Origin: Planctomycetia bacterium
Lineage (GTDB): Bacteria; Planctomycetota; Planctomycetia; Gemmatales; Gemmataceae
Assembly (NCBI GenBank): GCA_005799265.1
Contig: SYHD01000084.1
Span: 1-64,000, forward strand
Length of the DNA stretch: 64,000 nt
Direction of reading: 5' to 3'
Below, piece by piece: positions 39,142 to 48,291 of the stretch. Position 1 is the stretch's first letter. Each line of letters opens with the position of its first letter. Under the pieces are notes generated by a model. It did no database searches. It saw nothing but the letters and a program-made list of their open reading frames with translations, and was not told the DNA's origin. A program made the translations under genes and the position numbers.

Positions 39142-40077
39142 ATGTTCAAATGGCTGAGCCGATTGTTTGGTTGGTCGAAGCGCACCAAGGAGAAGCAGGC
39201 AACGCTTGCGAGCGTGGGCCTTGCGTCTCTCGAGCGCATCGTGCTTACCGATGGCGTCGCCCGCACGCTGTTCGAGGATTTCGCCGAGCATCGCCGCTCG
39301 GCGCGCGGCGACGAAGAGATCGGCTGGGTGCTGATGGGCCTACGCCAAGGCACCGAGGCGGTCGCTCTGGCCGCCCTGCCTGCCGGCGCCGAGCGCGACG
39401 CTGGCGCCGCGCACGTGCAATTCAACAGCGAAGCTCAGGCCCTGGCGAGCCGCATCATTCGCCAGTCCGACAAGCGGCTCGCGATCATCGGCGTCGTCCA
39501 CACCCATCCGGGCAGCATGCGCTCACCCAGCAGCGGCGATCTGCACGGCGACAGTCAATGGGTCGCCAATCTCCGCGGCGGTGAAGGCGTCTTCGCCATC
39601 GGCACGGCCGACGCGCGTACCCAGGGGCGAATCGACGCCAGCAATATTCAGGCGTATGGCGATCTCTGCTTCAGTTGGTGCGCACTGGGCAAGGGGGATG
39701 CGCGTTACCGCTCGCTGCCGGTGCAGGTGGCGATCGGCAACGATCTCGCGTCTCCGTTGCGCCCCGTGTGGAACGTGATCGAATCCCATGCGGAGCCTTT
39801 GAACAAGCTGAGCCGGCTTTTCGCAAAGGTGGAATATGAGGCGGCCAAAATTGCGGACGCCCCGACGCTGGTCGTCAAGATCGCCCTCGCCGAGCCGCGC
39901 CAGCAAATTCACCTCTTGTTAAGCGATACGGGCGCGCGGTATTATTGGAGTGTCGACAAGGAGCTGATCGCGGTCGGCGCCGACGAAGGGCAACTGGACC
40001 GCGCCGTGTTTCTCATCCTCGCGGAATTGGCCAAGGGGCCGATCATCAAGACCGCGGCGATGCCAACGTTCGTTTGA
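39142..40077 (+). CDS. JAB/JAMM (MPN+) metalloisopeptidase-like protein
   Basis: DEEIGWVLMG Glu plus VVHTHPGSMRSPSSGD = HxHx7Sx2D JAMM motif. Confidence 0.85.
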   Translation: MFKWLSRLFGWSKRTKEKQATLASVGLASLERIVLTDGVARTLFEDFAEHRRSARGDEEIGWVLMGLRQGTEAVALAALPAGAERDAGAAHVQFNSEAQALASRIIRQSDKRLAIIGVVHTHPGSMRSPSSGDLHGDSQWVANLRGGEGVFAIGTADARTQGRIDASNIQAYGDLCFSWCALGKGDARYRSLPVQVAIGNDLASPLRPVWNVIESHAEPLNKLSRLFAKVEYEAAKIADAPTLVVKIALAEPRQQIHLLLSDTGARYYWSVDKELIAVGADEGQLDRAVFLILAELAKGPIIKTAAMPTFV

Positions 40078-40108
40078 GAACAAGTCGAACCCCGCAAGGA
40101 GACCCAGC

Positions 40109-40309
40109 ATGGACTTTCGAGCCGTCAACACCGAAGAACGCCAAAAATTAATCGACGCCCTGCGCGGCAACGCCCAGGACAGCCTCGCGATCCTGATGGA
40201 TCGGCGCGACACCTCGTTCGTGGGCGCCAGCGAGGAGATCAGCGACGAGGAGGTCATCTCCGCGATCCAGTCGGTGCCGTGCCATTACGCAGTGGTCAGT
40301 GGCCAGTAG
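40109..40309 (+). CDS. Small protein of the ubiquitin-like operon; C-terminus read into the repeat element
   Basis: MDFRAVNTEERQKLIDALRGNAQDSLAILMDRRDTSFVGASEEISDEEVISAIQSVPCHY then AVVSGQ* encoded by the element. Confidence 0.5.
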   Translation: MDFRAVNTEERQKLIDALRGNAQDSLAILMDRRDTSFVGASEEISDEEVISAIQSVPCHYAVVSGQ

Positions 40310-40365
40310 TCAGTGGTCAGTGACCATTGAACCCTCACCACTGACAACTGACTACTGGCAACTGC
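40289..40365. repeat. 7-bp-period inverted repeat element (copy D)
   Basis: gcagtggtcagtggccagtagtcagtggtcagtg ... ccactgacaactgactactggcaactgc. Confidence 0.9.
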
Positions 40366-40367
40366 TT

Positions 40368-40793
40368 ATGAGCCTCCTCGACAGCGAAACCGGCAAGAGA
40401 CGCCTGCTGACTATCGAGATCCCGATCCTCGAGCGCTACAATGGGGAGCGCGCCGAGGAGTACAAGATCAAGGTCGTCAAGCACGGCAAGAGTTTGTTGT
40501 TGCGCTATGCTCTCAAGCCGATGCACAACATCTATCAGCTGGAGACGCGGCTGCCCACGGAATACCCACTCCTGGCGCCGGAGACGCGCGTCTTGACGCC
40601 GTTGAAGATTTGCCCTCATCTTCTGGAAGGGCAGCTCTTGTGCATGTGGCGGCAAGGCAGCACGCGCGAGACGAGCCGTTGGGACCCGGCGAAGTTCACC
40701 TGCGTGTTCGCCGTGCAGGCAGCCTGGCGCTGGCTGGCGTGCTATGAGGTCTGGCACGAAACCGGCGAATGGCCGTTGCCCGAGGCCGTGTAG
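40368..40793 (+). CDS. E2/UBC-like ubiquitin-conjugating-enzyme fold protein
   Basis: LPTEYPLLAPETRVLTPLKICPHLLEGQLLCMWRQG...WDPAKFTCVFAVQAAWRWLACYEVWHETGEWP: bacterial E2 pattern with H..(x)LC catalytic-Cys region. Confidence 0.75.
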   Translation: MSLLDSETGKRRLLTIEIPILERYNGERAEEYKIKVVKHGKSLLLRYALKPMHNIYQLETRLPTEYPLLAPETRVLTPLKICPHLLEGQLLCMWRQGSTRETSRWDPAKFTCVFAVQAAWRWLACYEVWHETGEWPLPEAV

Positions 40794-40802
40794 AAAGCTT
40801 TC

Positions 40803-41606
40803 ATGGCGCACCTCTTCCAGGTCGGCGCGGGCTCGGGCGGCATGACCGTCCTCGATATCGTGTGCCGCGATCCGCGCCTCACGCACGTCACGCTTGTTGA
40901 GCCCGATATCTACAAAGCGCACAATGTGATACGCCATCCATTTCCCATGTCCGCCGTCGATTCGTTCAAGGTCGATTTCGCCAAGAATTGGCTTGAAGAA
41001 CGCCGGGCCGATTTGCATGTCAAGACTCTGCGCTGCAACCTGATGGATTCGGCGTTCGGTGAGCCAATCGAAGAAGCCGTCCGCTCGTGCGATCTTGGTA
41101 TCTGTGCCGCGGACAACGAGCCGGCGAAGTTTTTCTTTGACGCCTTGATGCGGCGGCACAAGAAGCCGTGGACGCTCGGCGAAGTGCTGTCGGGCGGCAT
41201 CGGCGGGTTCGTGCACTGGTTCGTCTCCGACGGGCCGTGCTATGGCTGCGTCGCGAGTCATCTGCGCCGCACGGTCAAGGTTGACGACGGCAAGCCGCCC
41301 GATTATTCCGCGCCGGGCGGGCCAGCGCCGGAGACGACGATTCCCGCGAGCCGGGCGTCCATCGAAACGATCGCCGCCTTGCACGCCCAGATCACGCTGC
41401 AGCTCTTGACGCACGGCAAAGACTATGCTCCGGGCTTTTCCAGTCTGCTGTTCACCCTTGAAAAGGTTCCGGGCATTTTCGACGAGGCCTATCGCGCCCA
41501 TCGCTTTCGCGTCGCGCGCGCCGCGGACTGCTTGATCTGCCGCGAGAACGTGAATCCGCACGATCTTGATCGCGCTCTTGACGACGCGCTGGCACGTCTG
41601 CAATGA
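40803..41606 (+). CDS. E1/ThiF-like adenylyltransferase
   Basis: FQVGAGSGGMTVLDIV nucleotide-binding loop, VEPDIYKAHNVIRHPF, Zn Cys pairs CYGC...CLIC. Confidence 0.85.
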   Translation: MAHLFQVGAGSGGMTVLDIVCRDPRLTHVTLVEPDIYKAHNVIRHPFPMSAVDSFKVDFAKNWLEERRADLHVKTLRCNLMDSAFGEPIEEAVRSCDLGICAADNEPAKFFFDALMRRHKKPWTLGEVLSGGIGGFVHWFVSDGPCYGCVASHLRRTVKVDDGKPPDYSAPGGPAPETTIPASRASIETIAALHAQITLQLLTHGKDYAPGFSSLLFTLEKVPGIFDEAYRAHRFRVARAADCLICRENVNPHDLDRALDDALARLQ

Positions 41607-41669
41607 TCGTGAGATAAGAGTGTGGGCCGGATTGGCAACCCGGCCTACGGTCCCACGATACCATTGACC

Positions 41670-42854
41670 ATGACGCAATCGACTACACGCAACGCCGGTC
41701 TGCACGTCCGCTATGAGAAGGCGGGGCTGGTGCTTGACGCGCTGCCGATCCCGTGGAACGCCGACGCGGTGATCGTCGAGGCGAATGTGCTTCTCCCGGC
41801 GAATGCCGCGCGCGATAAGCACGACTTCACGCTGTGCCTTGTTGCCGATGGACCCTCCATGCCCGCGGAGCTCATCGTGCCCGGCAAGAAAATGGCGCCC
41901 GTACGCGTTCTCTTTCGCGTGCCGACGCCGGCGCAATCATCTACCGCCCATGTTTCTTGGCGTGAGCATGCCCTCGGGCAGGTCGAGATGCCGATCATCG
42001 CCAAGGCCGCGTTCGTGGACGGCGTTGGCGTCGAGCTGGCGAGCGTTCATGCGCTACTGGGCGCGGATACGGTCGCGGGTCGGGCGTTCGTGAATACGCA
42101 GGTGAAACACCTGTTCGCGTCCGCCATCGTGCGGAGCGTGGGTCCGTTGGCGGCGGCGCAGGATCTCGATCTGCGTGTCGCAATCGAACCCGAGGATGGC
42201 GGCGGCGGTGAGACGTCCATCTCGTTCACGAGCGAGCAACGCCTGGCGAGGCAAGCTCTTGTGATCGCCCCCTTGCCCAAGTTGCGCGGGGTCGGCGCCT
42301 ATCGCATATCCTGGCACGTTGCCGATCGCTTGCTGCATACGCAGCTCGTGCGCTGTGTGTCGAAGAAAACGTTCCAGCGTTCGCTGCGCATCTCCGCGAC
42401 GCGCTTCATGGTCGAGCAGGATGACGATTCGATCCACACGCTACGCAGCCTGCCCGCGCGCGACGGCAAGCTGATCGTGGACGGTTTCCGCCGTGTCGTG
42501 CCGTGTTTCTTGGTGTCGAGCGGCGAAGCGGGCATGGCCGGTATCGCGCCATTCACCGTGCGCGCTCTCGTCGATAACGTGCCGACAACGCTCGGCATCG
42601 AAGAAAGCCTCATCATCACGGACGGCCCGACTCCCGTTCTGCTCGGCTCCGTTGCGGCCAACGAACTCGGCCGCATCAAACACTTCACGCTTGCGACCGG
42701 CGATACGAATCTCGGCAACCTCGCGCTGCTGCCCGCTCCGCCCGCTGATTTCACGTCCGAGGGAGGCTTCGTGCCGATGGACGATTACCTGTGGACCCCC
42801 GCTGCCGAGGAACAACTGGGCGAGCGACTTGGGAAATTGCTTGACGAGGGGTGA
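41670..42854 (+). CDS. Unknown protein, last gene of the ubiquitin-like operon
   Basis: ATG at 41670, about 64 bp after the E1 gene, same strand; no family recognised; ends ...KLLDEG*. Confidence 0.6.
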   Translation: MTQSTTRNAGLHVRYEKAGLVLDALPIPWNADAVIVEANVLLPANAARDKHDFTLCLVADGPSMPAELIVPGKKMAPVRVLFRVPTPAQSSTAHVSWREHALGQVEMPIIAKAAFVDGVGVELASVHALLGADTVAGRAFVNTQVKHLFASAIVRSVGPLAAAQDLDLRVAIEPEDGGGGETSISFTSEQRLARQALVIAPLPKLRGVGAYRISWHVADRLLHTQLVRCVSKKTFQRSLRISATRFMVEQDDDSIHTLRSLPARDGKLIVDGFRRVVPCFLVSSGEAGMAGIAPFTVRALVDNVPTTLGIEESLIITDGPTPVLLGSVAANELGRIKHFTLATGDTNLGNLALLPAPPADFTSEGGFVPMDDYLWTPAAEEQLGERLGKLLDEG

Positions 42855-42868
42855 TGTGGTATAGTCTT

Positions 42869-42923
42869 TGTTTAGCGCTCCCTGTGCCGCTTGCGATCGC
42901 GTGGGATACTGCGAAGGCTAAAC
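42869..42923. repeat. Dispersed palindromic element (copy R6), ends about 22 bp before the DUF1501 start
   Basis: gtttagcgctcc...gaaggctaaac. Confidence 0.65.
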
Positions 42924-42947
42924 GAAGACGGATTGGGGTTCCTCATG

Positions 42948-44312
42948 ATGCTGCATCGACGCGGTCTCTTCCAGTTCGGCGGCGTCTCGCTGCTCTCCGG
43001 CGGGCTTTTGCACACGCTCGCAGCCCAGACCGCGCCGCGCTCGGCGAATATCCGCCCGCGCGCCAAGGCATGCATCCTTCTCTTTCAGGTGGGCGGGCCA
43101 TACCAAGCGGAGACCTTCGATCCCAAGCCCGACGCTCCCGCAGAGATGCGCGGCATCTTCTCGACGATCGCCACGCGCGTCACCGGCATCCGCATGACCG
43201 ACGCGCTTTCGCGCGTCGCCATGCACACGGACAAGATCGCGATCCTGCGCGGCGTGCATCACACGATTCGCTGCCACAATCCGGCGATCTATTGCAGTCT
43301 CGTCGGCCGCGAGGCGACCGATCCGATGGCGATCTCCAATCGCACGGCCGCGCGGCGCACGGATCATCCGCATTACGCCTCGGTCGTCGCGCGTCTGCGG
43401 CCGCCGGAAACGTCGATGCCGTTTCACGTCATCATGCCGAATACGACGAACAACGGGCCGGCGAAGTCGCCGGGCCTTCTGGGCGGCTACCTCGGCGCGG
43501 CATACGATCCGTTTGTCCTCGGCGCCGATCCAGGCGAGCCTGACTTCCGCGTCGAGAGCCTGGCCGCGCCGGGAGATGTAGATGGGCATCGCCTGGAATC
43601 CCGGCAATCGTTGCTGGATCGCTTCGACAGCGCTCGCCGCGCGGTGGATCGGGCCAGCGTCGAATCGATGCACACGCACTACCAGCGCGCGTTCAATATG
43701 CTGACGGCGCCGCAGACACGCACCGCTTTCGATTTGAGCCGCGAACCCGATCGGCTGCGCGATCGCTACGGCCGACATTCCCAAGGACAAAGCGCTCTGC
43801 TGGCGCGGCGGCTCGTTGAAGCGGGCGTGCCGTTCGTCTCGGTCTTTTCGCACGTCGATGTCGATCGCGGCAGCTGGGATACGCATCAAAACCACAACGT
43901 CCGCGTGCGCGAGCAGCTCTGCCCCCCGGCGGATCAATCGTTCAGCGCGCTCCTGGACGATCTGCACACGCGCGGCATGCTCGACGACACGCTCGTCATC
44001 TGGATGGGCGAGTTCGGCCGCACGCCGCGCGTCGGCGTGCAGTTCTCGAATAACACGAACAATGCGACGGGCCGCGACCACTGGTGCAATTGCTATTCGG
44101 TGGTGCTGGCCGGCGGCGGCGTGCGCGGCGGGCAGGTGATCGGTTCGTCCGACGGGCACTCGGCGTATCCGCGCGAACGCCCGGTCCACGTCAGCGAACT
44201 GTCCGCGACGCTCTTCCATCTCTTCGGCATCGACCCACGGGCGCAACTGTACGACATCCAGGGACAGTTCCACACGATTTGCGACGGCAATCCGGTGACG
44301 GAGTTATTCTAG
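42948..44312 (+). CDS. DUF1501 domain-containing protein
   Basis: MLHRRGLFQFGGVSLLSGG, GGPYQAETFDPKPDAP, GEFGRTPRVG...GRDHW. Confidence 0.9.
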   Translation: MLHRRGLFQFGGVSLLSGGLLHTLAAQTAPRSANIRPRAKACILLFQVGGPYQAETFDPKPDAPAEMRGIFSTIATRVTGIRMTDALSRVAMHTDKIAILRGVHHTIRCHNPAIYCSLVGREATDPMAISNRTAARRTDHPHYASVVARLRPPETSMPFHVIMPNTTNNGPAKSPGLLGGYLGAAYDPFVLGADPGEPDFRVESLAAPGDVDGHRLESRQSLLDRFDSARRAVDRASVESMHTHYQRAFNMLTAPQTRTAFDLSREPDRLRDRYGRHSQGQSALLARRLVEAGVPFVSVFSHVDVDRGSWDTHQNHNVRVREQLCPPADQSFSALLDDLHTRGMLDDTLVIWMGEFGRTPRVGVQFSNNTNNATGRDHWCNCYSVVLAGGGVRGGQVIGSSDGHSAYPRERPVHVSELSATLFHLFGIDPRAQLYDIQGQFHTICDGNPVTELF

Positions 44313-44349
44313 ATTTAACCGGACGCGGCCGGGCCGCACCAAAAACCTT

Positions 44350-44434
44350 ATCACGAAAACACGAAAGAATGAAAACACGAAAGGAATCACTTGGGTTCCT
44401 TTTTCGTGTTTTCATTCTTTCGTGTTTTCGTGAT
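44350..44434. repeat. Long inverted repeat with CACGAAAA-type internal units
   Basis: atcacgaaaacacgaaagaatgaaaacacgaaa ... ttttcgtgttttcattctttcgtgttttcgtgat. Confidence 0.9.
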
Positions 44435-44487
44435 TCGTATTGTTGAATTTGGTCGAACGAGGGACTCACCATGCGAGATATTCGCGC

Positions 44488-45744
44488 TTATTTGATCGCC
44501 GAGGGTTGAATCTTCTTGACCGCTTCGCGCGCCGATTGGCTCACGAGGCGATTCTTGTCCTTGGTCATTTTCAAGAGCGCCGGCACGGCCGCGCTTGCTG
44601 GGGGACCGATGCGCCACAGCGACTCAATGACCGTCTGGAGGATCCTGCGTCGCGCTTCACCGTCCTCGATATCGGTGGCACGCTTGTCGTCGAGAAGCTG
44701 AATCAAGACCGGGACGACGTCGTCGGTTTTTTTCGTGATGTTCCAGAGGCCTTTGGCGGCCTCAAGGCGGATTTCCCAGTCCTTATCGCGCAGCGCGGTC
44801 ATTAGCGCGGGGACGGCGTTCGCGCCGAGTTCACCGAAACAAGCCAGAATGCGCGCGGCCTTGACGCGGACCGTCGCGTCGCCGCCGCCCAGCGCCAGGA
44901 TCAACGCGGGCACGGCCGGCTGACCGGTCTTGCGCAGCGCCGCTTCGGCATGGAGGGAATCTTTCAGCTGCTTCGCGCACAGATCGATGGCTTTTTCGTT
45001 GGAGAGCTTCAGATGGTCGAGGGCGTTCTTGGCGATCTGGCGGACGTCCTCATTCTTGTCGTTCAACGTCGACGTGACCAGGGCCGGGACCACGTCGAGA
45101 TCGTTCTTGTTGCACCAGCTCAGGCCTTCCGCGGCCGATTTGCGCAGCGCTTCGTCCTGGCTGGCCAGCAAACGGTTCGTCAAGAACGGGACCAGACCGA
45201 CGGCATCGATCTTGAGCTTACACAAGGCGATCGCCAGTTGGATCTGATTGTTCTGGGATTGAATCGGCGCGTTCCAGAGCTGGATCAGCGCGGTGCGGAC
45301 ACGGTGGTCGGCGCAGCCGATATCGCGCAAGGCCCGCACGGCATGAACGCCGAGCGACGAGGGCACGCTGGAAATCGCGATCAACGATTCGACGGCGCTC
45401 TTGGCGTCGCTGCCGAATTTGCCGAGGACGGTTGCCGCGGCTTCGCGGATGGAATCGGGAGTTCCGTCTTGTAGGAACTGGATGAGTTGCGGAATCGCCG
45501 ACTTGGATCGGGTGCCGACGTTGCTGATGAGCGCGGCGATTTCCTTGTGCACGACCGGCGGCCGGGGCCCGCTGAGAATCTGCTGTTGCAGCGCCTCGAC
45601 GAGGGAATTCACGAGGGCGTTGGGCGCGGTGCTCCAGTTTTGTGCTTCGATGTTTCTCAAGGTATGCAGCGCTTGCCGCTGGGCGGCGTCATCGCCTGAA
45701 TCCAGGATATGGAGCTGCTTGTTGACCTGGTCGACGTTCAGCAT
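44488..45744 (-). CDS. HEAT-repeat protein
   Basis: Repeats such as AVPALMTALRDKDWEIRLEAAKGL. Confidence 0.85.
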   Translation of the reverse strand: MLNVDQVNKQLHILDSGDDAAQRQALHTLRNIEAQNWSTAPNALVNSLVEALQQQILSGPRPPVVHKEIAALISNVGTRSKSAIPQLIQFLQDGTPDSIREAAATVLGKFGSDAKSAVESLIAISSVPSSLGVHAVRALRDIGCADHRVRTALIQLWNAPIQSQNNQIQLAIALCKLKIDAVGLVPFLTNRLLASQDEALRKSAAEGLSWCNKNDLDVVPALVTSTLNDKNEDVRQIAKNALDHLKLSNEKAIDLCAKQLKDSLHAEAALRKTGQPAVPALILALGGGDATVRVKAARILACFGELGANAVPALMTALRDKDWEIRLEAAKGLWNITKKTDDVVPVLIQLLDDKRATDIEDGEARRRILQTVIESLWRIGPPASAAVPALLKMTKDKNRLVSQSAREAVKKIQPSAIK

Positions 45745-45806
45745 GGATTACACCTGACGTTGGAACCTCGTCAGCCGACAACGGCTGAGGCCAAACCGGC
45801 GCGTGG

Positions 45807-46019
45807 TTACCGGAAGGTTGGCGGCTTGGCGGGTAACTTGGCTTTGCGGATGGCGCTTTTCTTGCGCATTTCGGCGCGCCGACGGGCCTCGCAAGGTTTC
45901 TCATAGTGCTTGCGTTTGCGGAGTTCCTTGGTCAGACCGCTCCGTTCGAGCAGTTTCTTGAAGCGGCGCAGAGCGGCTCCAATGGGTTCGCGATCGTGGA
46001 CGCGCATTCGTAAAGGCAT
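45807..46019 (-). CDS. rpsU: 30S ribosomal protein S21
   Basis: MPLRMRVHDREPIGAALRRFKKLLERSGLTKELRKRKHYEKPCEARRR. Confidence 0.9.
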   Translation of the reverse strand: MPLRMRVHDREPIGAALRRFKKLLERSGLTKELRKRKHYEKPCEARRRAEMRKKSAIRKAKLPAKPPTFR

Positions 46020-46153
46020 GCGTTCTCCTTGGGGGTTTCATGGTCATTCAATTGGCGAATATCCCCGCGCGTCGAATAATAGGCGTGCGGAGATAAAGGC
46101 GGCCTGAACGGTTCAAGGGCCAGGCCGCCGATTACTGTCACGTTGCGAGTTTG

Positions 46154-46483
46154 CTAGTAGCGCCGGCCACCGCCGCCGCCACCACCGCCGTAACCGCCCC
46201 GGCCGCCGCCGCCACCGCCACGGCCGCCGCCTTCGGTCTTCGGTCTGGCCTCATTCACGGTCAAGGCGCGGCCGCCGACTTCCTTGCCATTCAGGCCGGT
46301 GATGGCCGCCTGAGCTTCTTGATCGCTGCCCATTTCGACGAAACCGAAGCCTTTGGAACGGCCCGTGTCGCGGTCCATGATGACTTGCGCCGACTGCACG
46401 GTCCCGAAGGCCGTGAACATCGACGACAGATCGCTGTCGGAAACCTCATAACTCAAGTTGCCGACGTACAACTTCTTACCCAT
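46154..46483 (-). CDS. RRM-domain RNA-binding protein with Gly-rich tail
   Basis: KKLYVGNLSYEVSDSDLSSMF...GRSKGFGFVEM RNP motifs; GGGRGGGGGGRGGYGGG. Confidence 0.93.
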   Translation of the reverse strand: MGKKLYVGNLSYEVSDSDLSSMFTAFGTVQSAQVIMDRDTGRSKGFGFVEMGSDQEAQAAITGLNGKEVGGRALTVNEARPKTEGGGRGGGGGGRGGYGGGGGGGGRRY

Positions 46484-46520
46484 TCGCAAACTCCTAAAAA
46501 AACTCCAGAGATGGAAAGCG

Positions 46521-46802
46521 CTAATACTGCCTTTTGATACTTGGCGTCGCTGCGACGATAATGCCCGCGGCATCGGTCCTCAGGAAGTAGCTGTGGGCGA
46601 CGTGCGTGCAAACGGCATCGCCACCGACGAATATATTGACGCGATAATGGTCGTCCCAAACCTTGCGTACCTGAATGCTGTGCAATTGTCCGGGCTGACC
46701 CAACAGGTGCATTACCTGTTCGCCGATGATTAGGTCGAGTCGCTTTTCGACCTGCTTATCGCGTTCGGCCCGCGGTTGTTTTTCTTGCTGTTGTGCTGGC
46801 AT
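46521..46802 (-). CDS. Small hypothetical protein (93 aa)
   Basis: ORF upstream of the RRM gene on the same strand. Confidence 0.5.
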   Translation of the reverse strand: MPAQQQEKQPRAERDKQVEKRLDLIIGEQVMHLLGQPGQLHSIQVRKVWDDHYRVNIFVGGDAVCTHVAHSYFLRTDAAGIIVAATPSIKRQY

Positions 46803-47353
46803 AGTTTCTCTTTGGCACCACTGAGGAAATACCCTAATTACGCGGGGAAGTCAGCCACGGTCTGGAACAGGTGGATGTTCGAGTGGTGGGAAATCCTGTC
46901 GATCGCAGAACGTCGCTATCGTGTCGCCTCGATTCCCAATACGCCTCGCCTGACCCATGACGAAATTCCCGGTGCCCGTAAATACGAAGCGTCCCGCCAT
47001 CACTGCGCACGTGGTTGTGTGGAGAAAAAGCGGCCTGGGTCGGCGTCACCGTGCACACGAGGACGAGCAATACGTCCTACTCCGCAAGCTTGATGTCCGC
47101 CAGGTCCAAAAGTGTAATTCTGGGGAAAAGCAAGGCATCAGGGCTGTAGAGGAACAGTGGGATTATTCTAGCCGCTGCGGGATGGAAAGGCCAGCCCAAA
47201 GGCGAAATATACGGAACCTTGGCCGTGGCGGTGGTTTCCTCCTCTGCCATTGGAGTTGAACCGCGCGGCGCTCGTTGGACACAAGCGGCCAGTTGCTAAT
47301 AGGTGATGCAAATTCAATCGGCCTCATACGGGTTCGGCCCGCCGATATCGTTG

Positions 47354-48175
47354 CTACCGCCCCTTATATGGCAAATCCGTATCGGCCAGAAAGCCGAGCT
47401 TGTTCGTGACTCGGGAGTCGATGAATGGTTGCGGGACAAACGACGGATTGGCGACGGGGACTTCTTTGCGCGACTCGACATGCCCGTCCGCGAATGCCAC
47501 GTTCGCGGTGCCGGCGCTGAAGCGGAAGTGCGTCAGCTGGAAGCCGCTGAAACCCCACGCGGGGGGCGTCTGAAAGTCCGAAAGCGCCTTGAAGTAACCT
47601 CCGTACGGCTCCTCCATCGCGCCATCGGACTTGACGAAGGTGGTGTCCTTGAACAGGAACACCTGGCTGCTCGGGAGGATCGCCAGCTGGGCGTTCGACA
47701 TGTAATAGTTGTACGCATACCCGGCCGTGAGTCCGTTGTAGACCTTGGTTATGGGGTAGCCGCTGAACTTGGGACATTGCGTGACCTTTGTGTTGCCCTG
47801 GTAGTACGGACTGAGAATTCCGTTGGTCGCATCGGAGGAAATGACCGCCCAGGGAGAAACGGTTTGCGACACCGTTGTGCCGAACCAGTAGCGTCCCGCA
47901 GGCCAGGCGGCGGCGGCATCGACCGCTGGGGGAAGCTCCTTGAACGAGAATTCGTAATTGTGGGCTGCGAGGACGAGCTGCTTGAGATTGTTGACGCCTT
48001 GAATGCGGGCCGCAGCCTCGCGCACCCTTTGCACGGCGGGGACCAGGATCCCGATCAGAATGGCGATAATGGCGATCACGACCAGCAGTTCGATGAGAGT
48101 GAACGCGCGGCGCCTCTCGGAGAACGGGGTCGAAAACGTCAGCTTGCGGCGGCGCGACTCGATTCGATTAAACAT
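47354..48175 (-). CDS. DUF1559 / type II secretion prepilin-like protein
   Basis: [47 protein letters not shown]-terminal motif. Confidence 0.9.
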   Translation of the reverse strand: MFNRIESRRRKLTFSTPFSERRRAFTLIELLVVIAIIAILIGILVPAVQRVREAAARIQGVNNLKQLVLAAHNYEFSFKELPPAVDAAAAWPAGRYWFGTTVSQTVSPWAVISSDATNGILSPYYQGNTKVTQCPKFSGYPITKVYNGLTAGYAYNYYMSNAQLAILPSSQVFLFKDTTFVKSDGAMEEPYGGYFKALSDFQTPPAWGFSGFQLTHFRFSAGTANVAFADGHVESRKEVPVANPSFVPQPFIDSRVTNKLGFLADTDLPYKGR

Positions 48176-48291
48176 GTGCAAGTCCTTGTCTGCCAGGCTC
48201 GGGCAGGAAAATCTGCTTGGGACTTGCGCGCGGCGGTACGAGGACCTGTCCACGCGCCGGCTTGAGTCCGAAGCAGCGAGTGTTGACGCGA

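Noticed and set aside
46154-46250. GGN/CCG-rich tract as microsatellite
   Set aside because: Explained by the Gly-rich tail of the RRM protein
47303-48265. 320-aa plus-strand ORF
   Set aside because: Antisense to the DUF1559 gene, whose prepilin motif is unambiguous
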